64,000 nucleotides of DNA from Streptomyces sp. SCSIO 30461 (GTDB taxonomy: Bacteria > Actinomycetota > Actinomycetes > Streptomycetales > Streptomycetaceae). This document shows, piece after piece, positions 36,910-45,892 of this stretch. Both the position numbers and the translations under genes were made by a program. The notes below the pieces were generated by a model that worked only from the letters and a program-made list of their open reading frames with translations, did not search any database and had not been told where the DNA came from. Location: assembly GCF_037023745.1 (NCBI RefSeq), contig NZ_CP146101.1:4084001-4148000 (forward strand), given 5' to 3'. How positions within the stretch are numbered: the stretch's first letter is position 1; every line of letters begins with the position of its first letter.

Positions 36910-37566
36910 GTGGTGGAGCACCAGGACGAGACCAGGGCGGCCTACGACGGGGTCGTCGAGCTGTACGCGTCGATGTTCGCTGATCGGCTGGAGACGCAAC
37001 CGTTCTCACGGAACATGATCGGCACTTTCGCCGAGCTGGTGCGCGGGACGGGGAGTCCGCGGGCGGCCGATGTCGGCTGCGGGCCCGGACATCTGACGGC
37101 CATGCTGCATGACCTGGGGCTGGATGCCTTCGGGCTCGACCTCTCTCCAGCCATGGTCGACCACGCCCGGCGGGCCCATCCAGCGCTGCAGTTCGAGGAG
37201 GCGCGAATGGAGGCCCTGCCAGTCGAGGACGGCAAGCTCGGCGGCGTGCTGGCCCACTACTCGATGATCCACACCCCTCCTGGGGAACTACCCGCGCTGC
37301 TCGCCGAGCAGGCGCGTGTCCTGGCGCCAGAGGGCCTGCTCCTGGCCTCGTTCTTCGCGACCGACGGGCCCGAGCCGGTCCGCTTCGACCACAAGGTGAC
37401 ACCCGCCTACAGCTGGCCGGCGGACCGGTTCGCCGAGCTCCTGGCCCAGGCCGGTCTCGTCACGTTCGCCCGGCTGCTCCACGACCCGGCCTCTGAGCGG
37501 GGCTTCCTCGACGCCCACTTGCTGGCCCGCAAGTCGGAGGACACCGTCGAGGCCATCGCACAATAG
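36910..37566 (+). CDS. class I SAM-dependent methyltransferase
   Basis: A 218-residue methyltransferase. The SAM motif is AADVGCGPGHLTAML near residue 55, followed by GLDLSPAMVDHARRAHP (acidic residue of motif II) and GGVLAHYSMIHTPPGELPALL (motif IV region). The methyl acceptor is unknown; the type is common as a stand-alone enzyme in Streptomyces. GTG at 36910 is followed by a second GTG, so the start could be three bases later. No clear operon partner. Confidence 0.85.
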   Translation: MVEHQDETRAAYDGVVELYASMFADRLETQPFSRNMIGTFAELVRGTGSPRAADVGCGPGHLTAMLHDLGLDAFGLDLSPAMVDHARRAHPALQFEEARMEALPVEDGKLGGVLAHYSMIHTPPGELPALLAEQARVLAPEGLLLASFFATDGPEPVRFDHKVTPAYSWPADRFAELLAQAGLVTFARLLHDPASERGFLDAHLLARKSEDTVEAIAQ

Positions 37567-37786
37567 GGCAGCCGCAACGGCACATGCAGGACTTCAAAGC
37601 GTTTCGACGAGCAGGGAAAAGACGTCCGCGATCCGAAGGGCTGGCCTGGCCCGGACAGCGGCATCGCCGCGGCCGAGGACACCTGCACCGCGCAGGCGAG
37701 GCCCGCCTCGACGCGTTCCGCTGGCTGCACCACCACAACATTCAGGACGCCGTCACTCCCGCCTCGGACACCGCAGCCCCGATCAC

Positions 37787-37982
37787 CTAAGGGCTGTCCC
37801 GTAATCCCCGGCGGGCGCGCGGCGACAGCTACGGCACTCCCCCCGGCTTCGCCGGGAGGTGCCCCCACGCTGCGTTGTCGAATCGCCCGAATACACCCAG
37901 TATGAGGGCGACTCTCTGCCTTGCGTTGCACCGCACCTGACGCCGCGCTCTGATCCACCGCGGACTACGGGACAGCCCTTAG
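37787..37982. mobile_element. 196-bp MITE-like repeat with 17-bp inverted ends
   Basis: CTAAGGGCTGTCCCGTA at 37,787-37,803 is repeated exactly in reverse complement at 37,966-37,982; with one mismatch the similarity extends to 21 bases. The interior holds a GC hairpin (CCCGGC-TTC-GCCGGG) and no gene. The outer CTAA/TTAG fits IS5-type target choice. I recall AGGGCTGTCCCGT-type ends in many Streptomyces genomes, so this is probably a known repetitive element mobilised by an IS5-family transposase. Confidence 0.75.
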
Positions 37983-39055
37983 AAGACAGCATCTGGAACA
38001 ACATCAACAGGTGCACCGAACACCGGACATCTCGCGACACTCGTCTCCCGCGGGCAGAGGGCGCCTTACCGGCCGTTTCACCGGCGGGTGGCACGAGTGA
38101 CAAGACCGTCGGCGGAGTGAAGCGGGCAAAGACTCGCAGCGGCGAGTGGCGGAGATCTTGCTGTATCCGAGGGCCTGCGTGATTCGCATGGCTCCGACCC
38201 TCCGCGTACCGACCGCGACTCTTGCGACTGGTCAGGCGGCCGCTCCGCCAACTCCTCGACCAGTCTGCAGCACCGTCGTCCGACGCTCCGCGTGTCCCAG
38301 ACGTCACTCGTCTCCGCCCGACCGCGGACCGAGTGCCGGGGGCAAGGAGAACTCCGCCGCTCCGCATCCCGAGCCGGACGGCCTCGGAGCGATGACCGAA
38401 TACCCCCTATGTGACAGCGTGGCCGGTTCTCAAACCACCGTGTTGTCCGAGGGTTGGCACCGGGACATGATCCTTTCTCGTACGGCAAGACCACCCATGC
38501 GGAAGCCGAGATGTGATGCACCGAACCTCCACGAAACGGACCCGACAGCCTACGGGCCGTCTTCAGACGCCTGTGTCCCCGTAGGCCAGGTCTATGCGAA
38601 GTCCGGTCCGGGGTGCCGGACTCCGTCACCCAGCGAGGAAGCCGCAGGACGGTCTCTCCACTTGACCTCAACGCGGGCCGTCTCTGCTTCCCTCACCCAA
38701 CGGGCATAGATCACAATGCCGTTCATCCCCGGTCAGGTGTGCCTGACGGAATCGGCTTCATGAGTTCCGCCTCGCACGCCGCGGTCCGCTGATGCGGCCC
38801 GTGCCACCCGATCCGCAGCGCGTCGAAGTCTCGGGGCCCATATCGGGAGCCGTCGCCCTGCCTGATCGGGCCGACAGGACCGTCACCTGATCGTGGTGGC
38901 CTCAGTCGGCCCAGACGGCGCGGCCGTCTGTCCGGCGACTCACCGTCCCCACTGTATCGGGCCCATCCCCTGCATCTCGATCGCGTACCCCTGCGCCTCT
39001 CCTCCCGCATGCCATCTCTTCACGACGTTTCACCGCAAAGGAGTTCCTGATTTCC
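37983..39055. other. intergenic region, no well-supported gene
   Basis: About 1.07 kb. Open frames on both strands show no recognisable protein. The best coding-like piece is leftward, about 38,745-38,870, ending GWHGPHQRTAACEAELMKPIP, but it lacks a start with a ribosome site. The 3' end must contain the transglutaminase promoter. Confidence 0.4.
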
Positions 39056-40312
39056 ATGCACAAACGCTCGAGGATTCTCGCTGTCACCACGGTGGGCGTA
39101 TTGATGTGTACGGCTGGTCTCATGCCGTCTGTCAGCCAAGCCGCCGACAGGGGCGAGAGGGAGGACAGGGAGTCCTACGCCGAGGAACACGGTCTGACGG
39201 CAGATGACATCAGGCACATCAATGCTCTGAACGAGCTGGCACTGAATCTGGGGCGGGTCGGCAAGCCCTCAGGGCCGTCGCTGCCGAGTACCGTCGAATC
39301 TCTCAGGGCCGCGGCGGCGGCAGGCGGCAGGGTAACACCTCCCGCCGAGCCCCTCGACCGCATGCCCGAGGCCTACCGGGCCTACGGAGGCAGGGCGACC
39401 ACGGGCATCAGCAACTACATACGCAAGTGGCAGCAGGTCTACAGCCAACGCGACGGCCAGATTCGGCAGATGACCGAAGCGCAGCGAGAGCAGCTGTCCT
39501 ACGGTTGTGTGGGTGTCACCTGGGTCAACTCAGGGCCCTACCCGACGAACAGACTGGCGTTCGCCTCCTTCGACGAGGACAAGTACACGAACGCTCTGGA
39601 GAACACGATTCCCAGGGCAGGCGAGACGCGGGCTGAGTTCGAAGGGCGCATCGCCAAGGAGAGTTTCGACGAAGGCAAGGGCTTCAAGCGAGCTCGCGAT
39701 GTGGCGTCCGTCATGAACAAGGCCCTTGAGGACGCCCACGACGAGGGGACGTACCTCAACAACCTCAAGGCGGAACTCACAAGGAGCAATGACGCGCTGC
39801 TCAACGAGGACGCCCGATCGAACTTCTACGCGGCTCTCAGGAATACGCCTTCCTTCAAGAGCAGGGATGGGGGAAATTACGACCCGTCCAAGATGAAGGC
39901 GGTCATCTACTCCAAGCACTTCTGGAGCGGACAGGATCCGCAAAGCTCCTCCGACAAGAGGAAGTACGGCGACCCGAACGCTTTCCGCCCCAGCACGAGC
40001 ACCGGCCTGGTCGACATGTCGGAGGACAGGAACACCTCTCGCAGCCCCGGCAACCCCGGTGAAAGCTATGTCAACTTCGACTACGGATGGTTCGGCGACC
40101 AGAACGAAGCAGATCCCGACAAGACCGTGTGGACCCACGCCAACCACTATCACTCGCCGAACGGCGGCATGGGCCCCATGAAGGTGTACGAGAGCAAGTT
40201 CCGCAGCTGGTCCGCCGGATACGCGGACTTCGACCGCGGATCCTACATCATCACCTTCATACCCAAGAGCTGGAACACCGCACCCGCCAAGGTGACGCAG
40301 GGCTGGCCGTAA
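39056..40312 (+). CDS. microbial transglutaminase precursor (protein-glutamine gamma-glutamyltransferase)
   Basis: A 418-residue secreted zymogen closely matching Streptomyces transglutaminases, which cross-link proteins between Gln side chains and Lys or other amines without calcium. A signal peptide (residues 1-29, ending SVSQAA) and a propeptide of about 58 residues precede the mature enzyme, whose start motif is RVTPPAEPLDRMP. Catalytic residues are present: Cys151 in YGCVGVTW, Asp342 in NFDYGWFG and His361 in THANHYH, all at a constant offset of 87 from Cys64, Asp255 and His274 of the mature S. mobaraensis enzyme. ATG has AAAGGAG upstream. It is transcribed alone. Activation would need proteases encoded elsewhere. 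Confidence 0.97.
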   Translation: MHKRSRILAVTTVGVLMCTAGLMPSVSQAADRGEREDRESYAEEHGLTADDIRHINALNELALNLGRVGKPSGPSLPSTVESLRAAAAAGGRVTPPAEPLDRMPEAYRAYGGRATTGISNYIRKWQQVYSQRDGQIRQMTEAQREQLSYGCVGVTWVNSGPYPTNRLAFASFDEDKYTNALENTIPRAGETRAEFEGRIAKESFDEGKGFKRARDVASVMNKALEDAHDEGTYLNNLKAELTRSNDALLNEDARSNFYAALRNTPSFKSRDGGNYDPSKMKAVIYSKHFWSGQDPQSSSDKRKYGDPNAFRPSTSTGLVDMSEDRNTSRSPGNPGESYVNFDYGWFGDQNEADPDKTVWTHANHYHSPNGGMGPMKVYESKFRSWSAGYADFDRGSYIITFIPKSWNTAPAKVTQGWP

Positions 40313-40341
40313 CACCGGACCGCCGCAGGAGTACAGCAAGA

Positions 40342-40908
40342 TTACTCCCGTAGGTCCAGGAGCTGACCCTCTACGTTCGCCACGCAGGCGGGAGAGCCGG
40401 GCGCAACGCTGCCCGGCTCTCCCGAGGACGAGCAAGGCTGCAGGTCATACAGCCAGCCGGTCACCGCAGCGGTCTCGGTGCGCGAGTCCACGACGCCGTC
40501 GGTACCGACCCAGGTCGGTACCGACGGAGCCTGCGGAACCGCCGCGGTCACCCGATCGAGACTCCCGTTCGATCGACAGCCTTCGAGATCGGTACAAGCA
40601 ACAACCATGGGATGCTCCGGCAGGGCGAGCCAGTCCAACCAGGAGATCTCGCGGCCGAGGAAGCGCGGCTGCTCGAACGGCCAGTCGGCGGCGATCCGCT
40701 GCGGCACCAGCACGTCGAGGGCCTGCTCGACCTTGCTGCCCACCAGCTCGCCCACCACCCACCAGGAGATCTCGCCGTCCGGGCCGGGCCTCTCCGGTGG
40801 GTCGATGTAGACACAGCCGAGCAGAGCTTTCTCCGCCGCGTCGAACAGCGCGTACTTGAAGGACTGGTGTGCGGCGATCTCCTTCTCAAGCATCGCCTGC
40901 ACCCTCAT
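40342..40908 (-). CDS. GNAT-like acetyltransferase remnant
   Basis: The first 100 residues (SFKYALFDAAEKALLGCVYIDPPERP, GEISWWVVGELVGSKVEQALDVLVPQRIA, DWPFEQPRFLGREISWLDWLALPEHP) match the C-terminal half of a small N-acetyltransferase-like family. The N-terminal strands of the fold are missing, and family members end near LALP. Here another 90 residues follow that look unrelated (Ser/Pro/Val-rich with scattered Cys). I read it as a truncated gene that has captured a new tail, so activity is doubtful. The start could be the ATG at 40908 or at 40893. Confidence 0.5.
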   Translation of the reverse strand: MRVQAMLEKEIAAHQSFKYALFDAAEKALLGCVYIDPPERPGPDGEISWWVVGELVGSKVEQALDVLVPQRIAADWPFEQPRFLGREISWLDWLALPEHPMVVACTDLEGCRSNGSLDRVTAAVPQAPSVPTWVGTDGVVDSRTETAAVTGWLYDLQPCSSSGEPGSVAPGSPACVANVEGQLLDLRE

Positions 40909-40985
40909 CTGTTACCGCAGACCCGGAGGCGCCACGCCGCAGTAATTCGATGGTGCACGTGAAGCGGTGTGATCATCCTGATCCA

Positions 40986-41579
40986 GTGACACAACCCAAG
41001 CATCAGATCAGAGCCCTGCACACGAACTCGACGATCACCGTCTACCAGGCATACTCGCCGGAGATCGGTCTGGTGGCGGCCCGAGACGGTCGATTCCCGG
41101 CAGTGTGGCAGCGGGACCGGATGACGTGGATCAAGCCGTCATTTCTGTGGATGATGTACCGCTGCGGGTGGGGCACCAAGGAAGGTCAGGAGCATGTCCT
41201 CGCCGTCGAGATCACCCGGGAAGGCTTCGAGTGGGCACTGCGGCACGCCTGCCTGTCCCACTATGAGCACGGACTCCACACCGACCGCAACACATGGAGG
41301 CGCCAACTGAAGCGGGCTCCTGCCCGGGTTCAATGGGACCCCGAACGCGACCTGCATCTTCGGCCCCTACCCCACCGATCGCTACAACTCGGCCTCGCCG
41401 AGGAAGCCGCACGTCTCTACGCCGACGAGTGGATCGTCTCCATCGCCGACGTCACGCCGCTGGCCCGCACGATCCACGCCCATGTACAGGGCGGAGAGCT
41501 GGACGCCGCCCAGCAACTCTTGCCGCACGAACGCCCCTATCCCGTGAGCGATGAGATTCTGACTCACCTACACCGATAG
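40986..41579 (+). CDS. DUF4291 protein
   Basis: A 197-residue protein of the DUF4291 family. The family signature is complete: KHQIRALHTNSTITVYQAYSPEIG, RFPAVWQRDRMTWIKPSFLWMMYRCGWGTKEGQEHVLAVEI and REGFEWALRHACLS. Biochemical function is unknown to me. I place the start at GTG 40986 (MTQPKHQIRA) because homologues begin just before the QIRA motif; an upstream ATG at 40950 is possible. It is divergent from the acetyltransferase remnant. Confidence 0.85.
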   Translation: MTQPKHQIRALHTNSTITVYQAYSPEIGLVAARDGRFPAVWQRDRMTWIKPSFLWMMYRCGWGTKEGQEHVLAVEITREGFEWALRHACLSHYEHGLHTDRNTWRRQLKRAPARVQWDPERDLHLRPLPHRSLQLGLAEEAARLYADEWIVSIADVTPLARTIHAHVQGGELDAAQQLLPHERPYPVSDEILTHLHR

Positions 41580-42268
41580 GCGGGAACACCAATTGAGATG
41601 ACTTCCGATAAGGATGGTCGCATCCAGCCGGTCTCCGGGGGCGTCGTTCGTCGCACGGCCTGTGGTCCGACAGAGCTACCAGAACCGCAGTTGGTCATTC
41701 CACTTGCACAGGTCGGCGGAAGCGAGCAGGAATCCGGCAGGAGCCCGTTGACCTGACGGCAACTACCGGCCACAGCCGCCTTCCAAGCCTGCAAAGTGAA
41801 AGCCGGGCGCGACCGAGGCCCCGTGTGCGGGGACGCAGACACCGAGAGCGGAGAAGGTGCCGCATGGCTCGGTCACGCTGCACCTGCCCGCACCGACCCG
41901 GCTGCGCCCGCGTGGGCCACCTTCGCCGCCATGCTCGAGCGGCAAGCGGCTGGGCGGCGGCGCGCCGACGATACCCGCCGGCACGACGACGACGGAAACC
42001 GGCCCAGCCGAAACCCGCGAATATGACATAAAGTAAATTTGGTGTGGTCTCGCCGAAGCAGAGGCGGGTGTGCAAGGCTGAGGGAACTTCCCAGCCTGGT
42101 CTGGTGAGGTGCCCCGCGCTGCCGGGCGGTCATCGTAGTGGCTGCCGGAGGGTACGGGTGGTCTTGCTCGGCTGTGCGCGGCACCGATGGCCGCGCGCCT
42201 AACGGCGAGCTTCCACCCGTTTGGAAGCCGGCCGTTCTGGGCTCCGTCCCGAAGGGGCCGTCTGAATC
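41580..42268. other. intergenic region, no supported gene
   Basis: About 690 bases. A frame at 41,796-42,026 (APAWATFAAMLERQAAGRRRADDTRRHD) looks faintly protein-like but has no ribosome site or family match. A short AT-rich stretch (42,025-42,045) may be part of a promoter for the STAS gene. Confidence 0.4.
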
Positions 42269-42625
42269 ATGCAGGACTTCAATGTGAACGTCAGCCGCCT
42301 CCCCAACCGGGTGGTGGTCGCCCTCCGAGGCGAACTCGACATCGACACCTGCCCCCACGTCACCCATGCTGTCGCTCCCCTGGCACTGCACAACAGCACC
42401 CTCATCTTGGACCTGAGCAAGGTGTCGTTCATGGACTCCAGCAGCCTCACCATGCTGTTGCGCCTACGGCAGCGCTCCGGAGCCGAGGGCTTCCTGCTGG
42501 AACTGTCCGGCCTCCCGGAACAAGGCCGCAGGGTCATGGAACTGACCGGAGCCCTGCCGCTGTTCCGGATGCGGTCGCCCGAGCTCCCCGCACCGCGCAA
42601 CGTCCCCGAGCACCACAAAGCCTGA
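42269..42625 (+). CDS. STAS-domain anti-sigma factor antagonist
   Basis: A 118-residue single STAS domain (SpoIIAA/BldG-like). NRVVVALRGELDIDTCPHV is the first strand-helix, LILDLSKVSFMDSSSLTMLLRLR holds the conserved Ser (in DSSSL) that a partner anti-sigma kinase would phosphorylate, and the C-terminal helix follows. It would free a sigma factor by binding the unphosphorylated anti-sigma factor. No RsbW-like kinase or sigma gene is adjacent; only a methyltransferase remnant follows two bases after the stop. Confidence 0.9.
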   Translation: MQDFNVNVSRLPNRVVVALRGELDIDTCPHVTHAVAPLALHNSTLILDLSKVSFMDSSSLTMLLRLRQRSGAEGFLLELSGLPEQGRRVMELTGALPLFRMRSPELPAPRNVPEHHKA

Positions 42626-42626
42626 G

Positions 42627-43268
42627 ATGACGTGCGCGCCGCCCGCCCGAGCACGGAACGGGACGGCACGTGGGACGCAGCCGCGCGCAACGGTAGTGGA
42701 CCGCACACAACGTAGAAGCGACGAGGCGCACCATGCCGCGACGAGGCCGTTGCGACCAGGCACGATGCGCCCGCTCGCCGCGCACCCGAGCAGCCCGGCG
42801 CGGCGCCGCACGCACACCCTGGCAGCCGCGGTGCAGGCCGGGCTGGAGCGGGCCTTTCCGATCGACCCGCCGCAGTTCCTCCCGACGGTTCCGCACGGTT
42901 ACGCATACCCCGGCGTCGTGGGCGCTGGCCTCTCGGCCGCCGGGTTCACCGTGGAGGAGGAACAGGAGTTGACTCCGGCGTGCCCTCTCGCATCGGTCGC
43001 CGACGTCGCCACCGGATACCTCACCGGAACGCCGGTGCGCGCGACCATCGTGGAGCGTGGCGACGGGCCGACCGTCCGCGCCACCGTCATCGAAGAGATG
43101 ACGAACCGCCTGGTCCCAGGTACCGCTGTCCGACCCCAAGACGGCATACGCCTTCCGCAGCACGGTCTGAACGCGCGGCGCATCCGCCGGATGCCGGAAA
43201 CGCACCACAACGTCTTCCAAGATCAGCGGCCACATGGAACAATCAATTCCGTATTGTCCGATTTTTGA
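42627..43268 (+). pseudogene. methyltransferase C-terminal fragment
   Basis: Residues 65-165 (AVQAGLERAFPIDPPQFLPTVPHGYAYPGVVGAGLSAAGFTVEE, ASVADVATGYLTGTPVRATIVERG) match the C-terminal half of a small SAM methyltransferase group, which usually reads FPDDPPRFL.R.PHGYHD...L.AAGF and CQGTPLR. The SAM-binding half is missing and the front 60 residues are non-homologous. The end is also irregular. It follows the STAS gene immediately, but I regard it as a relic. Confidence 0.5.
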
Positions 43269-43441
43269 CAGGTTCTCAAATCGCTGGCACCTTGATCATC
43301 AACGGCAGCACTCGGCGCCGTATCGCCATGATGGCTCAGGAAGGCCACCCGCACCCATGCCCGAGAACTCGGCACTTCCGGCCGACCCGGGTGGGGGGAG
43401 CTTGTCGGCCCCAACGAGCCTGGGATCAAGAAGGACAGCAG

Positions 43442-43939
43442 ATGATTCGCAAGGCAATGTCGGCGCTGATAGCGCTCCTGACCGCGGTCGGGGTCAGCTT
43501 CCTCGCCGCCGGCCCGGCTCAGGCGGTCGGCAACACCAAGCTGTGGAACATGGGCAACTGCGCCACTCCGGAGGGCAACAGCACCGCCAACGGCACGGTC
43601 GTCACCACGTGGGACTGCACGGGCAGCAGCCTGCAGAAGTGGCATTGGCAGGGCATGTTCCTCGTCCACGACGTGAGCGGCAAGTGCCTGACTCCGCGCG
43701 GCAACGCCTCAGGCACCAACGGCGCCGTCCTCACTCTGTGGACCTGTGACTTCAACTCGCTTTCCAGCCCGCAGCGGTTCGATACCGACTTCGACCAGTA
43801 CACCGACCGCATTCGGACGCTGAACGGGTCGAAGTGCATCACCAACAAGGGCAACTCGCTGGCCAACGGCACCTGGCTCACCCTGTGGACCTGCAACCCG
43901 GAGTGGAACTACGCACAGGTGTGGCAGATCTCCCTGTAG
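43442..43939 (+). CDS. secreted ricin-type beta-trefoil lectin (CBM13-like)
   Basis: A 165-residue exported protein. The signal peptide (MIRKAMSALIALLTAVGVSF..., ending GPAQA, about residue 28) is followed by a single beta-trefoil of about 135 residues. The three subdomains are marked by repeating NxxGKC/NGSKC and TLWTC pieces and Q-x-W-type ends (QKWHW, QRF, QVWQI). Paired Cys in each lobe probably form disulfides. Such domains bind galactose, xylan or similar sugars. Here there is no attached enzyme, so it is a stand-alone lectin. ATG 43442 has AAGGAC upstream. Confidence 0.9.
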   Translation: MIRKAMSALIALLTAVGVSFLAAGPAQAVGNTKLWNMGNCATPEGNSTANGTVVTTWDCTGSSLQKWHWQGMFLVHDVSGKCLTPRGNASGTNGAVLTLWTCDFNSLSSPQRFDTDFDQYTDRIRTLNGSKCITNKGNSLANGTWLTLWTCNPEWNYAQVWQISL

Positions 43940-43957
43940 CACCCGTAGTCCCACACA

Positions 43958-43994
43958 GCGAATGGTCCGCCGACGAAATCGGCGGACCATTCGC
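43958..43994. terminator. strong hairpin terminator after the lectin gene
   Basis: A 16-bp perfect stem (GCGAATGGTCCGCCGA and its complement) around the loop CGAAA, 18 bases after the lectin stop. It could also serve the opposite strand, where no convergent gene ends nearby before 44,163. Confidence 0.9.
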
Positions 43995-44162
43995 CTTCAT
44001 ACCTGAGCCAGCGAACCGGAGGCTTCTGATCCGGTCGGCGCCCCCGCGCCTCGGGCAGTCCGTGACGCGTGTCCTGTCGAGGTCAACGCACGGTGGCCTT
44101 CGCCTCCGGTCCGGGCAGCGACCGCGGACCGGGCGCGGTCGATCACGCGTCGGGTCCGGTCG

Positions 44163-45413
44163 TCATGTGACCGCCTTGTCCAGGTAGTGAAGTGCAGCGT
44201 CCCTGAGAGCCGCGATACCGACCGGGAGGGCCGTTCGTACGTCAGGGGCGAAGCCCGGCGCATGGTTGGGCGGTACCGGATAACCCCCCGCGCGGGCGGC
44301 CCGCCACGCACCGGCACCGGTGACACCGAGCAGCCAGTACGCCAGGGGGACGCCGTCCTCGCCGAAGCAGGAGAAGTCCTCGGTGGCCGTAGTGGCCGGG
44401 GTGCGGACCACGCGTTGCGCGCCGAGCAGATTCTCGTGCACCCGGCGCAGCGCGGTCGTCACGGAGTGGTCGGGGATCAGGGAACGCGAGCGTGCGGCGA
44501 TCGTGAACTCGGGGTCACGGGGGCAGGCGGAGGCCTCGCACTCGGCGCGGATGACGCGTTGTGCCACCGCGCTCAGCCTGGTGAGGACTTCGTCAGTGAA
44601 CGCCCTTATACACAGCGTGAGTTCCGCCCTGTCGGGAGTAACGTTGGCACGGTCACCCGCTCTGAGAACGCTCACGGTCAGGACCGCCTGCTCCGCGGGG
44701 TGTGTCTGCTGCGCCACGACCGACTGCAGGCGGACGACCGCTGCCGCCGCCGCCAGGACCGGATCGGCCGTGAGGTGCGGTGTGCCCGCGTGGCCGCCCC
44801 GGCCGTGGATCACCACATCGAGCGTGACACTGCCCGACAGGAGTGGGGCACCGGGGGCTGCATGGGCGACCGTGCCCGCGGGGATCGGGGCAGCGTGCTG
44901 GGAAAGCGCCAGGTCAGGGAGGCCGAAGCGGTCGTACAGGCCGTCGTCGAGCATCGCCCGGGCGCCGGTCAGGGTCTCCTCGGCAGGTTGGCCGACGATC
45001 AGCACGGTCCCTCGCCAGCGGTCCGACAGCCTGGTCAGCTCTCCGGCCGCCCCCGCGACGGCTGCCAGGTGCAGGTCGTGGCCGCAGGCGTGCATGACGC
45101 CGGGGACCGTGCTCGCGTAGGGCAGACCGGTCCCCTCGGTCACCGGCAGGGCATCCAGTTCCGCGCGGAGGAGAACGGTCGGACCGGGGCCGTTGCGCAG
45201 GACGCCCACGACGCCATGGCCCCCCACGTCCCGGGTCACCGCGTAGCCGTGCCGGGACAGTGCGGCCGCGAAGGTGCCGGCAGTGCGCTGCTCGGTGCCG
45301 GACAGCTCGGGATGGGAGTGCAGGTCGATGTAGAGCTCCAGAGCGGGACGCAGGGTCCCGGGAGGCAGGATGGTGGTGCCGGGCGACGTCGCTCCTGCGG
45401 TTGCGTGGGTCAC
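44163..45413 (-). CDS. M20-family amidohydrolase
   Basis: A 416-residue metal-dependent amidohydrolase of the M20D type (hippurate/IAA-amino acid/N-acyl hydrolases). Metal ligands are visible in MHACGHDLHLAAV, VGQPAEETLTGARAML (catalytic Glu pair), LSQHAAP and, near the C-terminus, TEDFSCFGE. The dimerisation domain is present (GRGGHAGTPHLTADPVLAAA). The gene diverges from the RiPP precursor gene, with 284 bases between them. It could be a cluster gene (deacylating or trimming the peptide) or an unrelated neighbour; its promoter region is shared only in space. Confidence 0.9.
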   Translation of the reverse strand: MTHATAGATSPGTTILPPGTLRPALELYIDLHSHPELSGTEQRTAGTFAAALSRHGYAVTRDVGGHGVVGVLRNGPGPTVLLRAELDALPVTEGTGLPYASTVPGVMHACGHDLHLAAVAGAAGELTRLSDRWRGTVLIVGQPAEETLTGARAMLDDGLYDRFGLPDLALSQHAAPIPAGTVAHAAPGAPLLSGSVTLDVVIHGRGGHAGTPHLTADPVLAAAAAVVRLQSVVAQQTHPAEQAVLTVSVLRAGDRANVTPDRAELTLCIRAFTDEVLTRLSAVAQRVIRAECEASACPRDPEFTIAARSRSLIPDHSVTTALRRVHENLLGAQRVVRTPATTATEDFSCFGEDGVPLAYWLLGVTGAGAWRAARAGGYPVPPNHAPGFAPDVRTALPVGIAALRDAALHYLDKAVT

Positions 45414-45697
45414 GGGTGTCCACCTCGCTGGGTCGGTACGGGGTTATGCCCGGGGCCCGGCCCGCTCCCGGCTTCGCGGCAGGTGCCGCCGGTGGCAGCG
45501 GGAGGAGCACCCGGAGGCCGGATGTGCGGTCGGAGTCGGTCCGCTGTCACCTCATGTCAGCGCTCTGGCAGCGGAACGCGGCCGATCTGACAGTGGCTGG
45601 GGTTGGGATGGGGGTGTCGCCGGGTGACACCGCCGCGGTCGTGGCCGCCGAGGACTCCGGCGGCGTTGACCCGTAGTCGGTATCCAAGGAGATCATC
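45414..45697. promoter_or_regulatory. divergent region upstream of the RiPP precursor
   Basis: These 284 bases must hold the precursor promoter and that of the amidohydrolase. An imperfect palindrome, GGTGTC...GACACC (45,610-45,630), lies about 70 bases before the precursor start and is a candidate operator. The ribosome site AAGGAG precedes the precursor ATG by seven bases. Confidence 0.4.
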
Positions 45698-45871
45698 ATG
45701 GCCAAGACCGAGCTCGCCACCCTCGCCGACGAGATCCTGGAGTTGGAGTCGGAGACCTTCGAGATCTCGGACTACTCGGACGCGGCCGAGGTCGTACTCG
45801 CCGGTTCGTGTTCGTCCTCCTCGACCTCGACCTGCTCCAGCACCACCAGCACCACCTCCTGCAGCGCCTGA
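45698..45871 (+). CDS. RiPP precursor peptide, Ser/Thr/Cys-only core
   Basis: A 57-residue peptide with AAGGAG seven bases before its ATG. The leader (residues 1-36) is acidic with MAKTELATLADEILELE, then SETFEISDYSDAAEVVLAG, the L-E-F-I-S-D pattern seen in thiopeptide and goadsporin-type leaders and typical of RRE recognition. The C-terminal core (residues 37-57) begins SCSSSSTSTC and ends STTSCSA; in all it has 11 Ser, 6 Thr, 3 Cys (positions 2, 10, 19 of the core) and a final Ala. Cleavage after AG is the natural guess. It lies opposite to and convergent with the biosynthetic operon. YcaO, SagB and split-LanB enzymes encoded beside it could turn these residues into azoles and dehydroamino acids. 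Confidence 0.9.
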   Translation: MAKTELATLADEILELESETFEISDYSDAAEVVLAGSCSSSSTSTCSSTTSTTSCSA

Positions 45872-45892
45872 CAGCAAGTACGCGCGCACGGC

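Noticed and set aside
45698..45871. The Ser/Thr-rich peptide as low-complexity noise
   Set aside because: It has a good ribosome site, an acidic leader with the expected recognition pattern and lies at the end of a matching enzyme operon.
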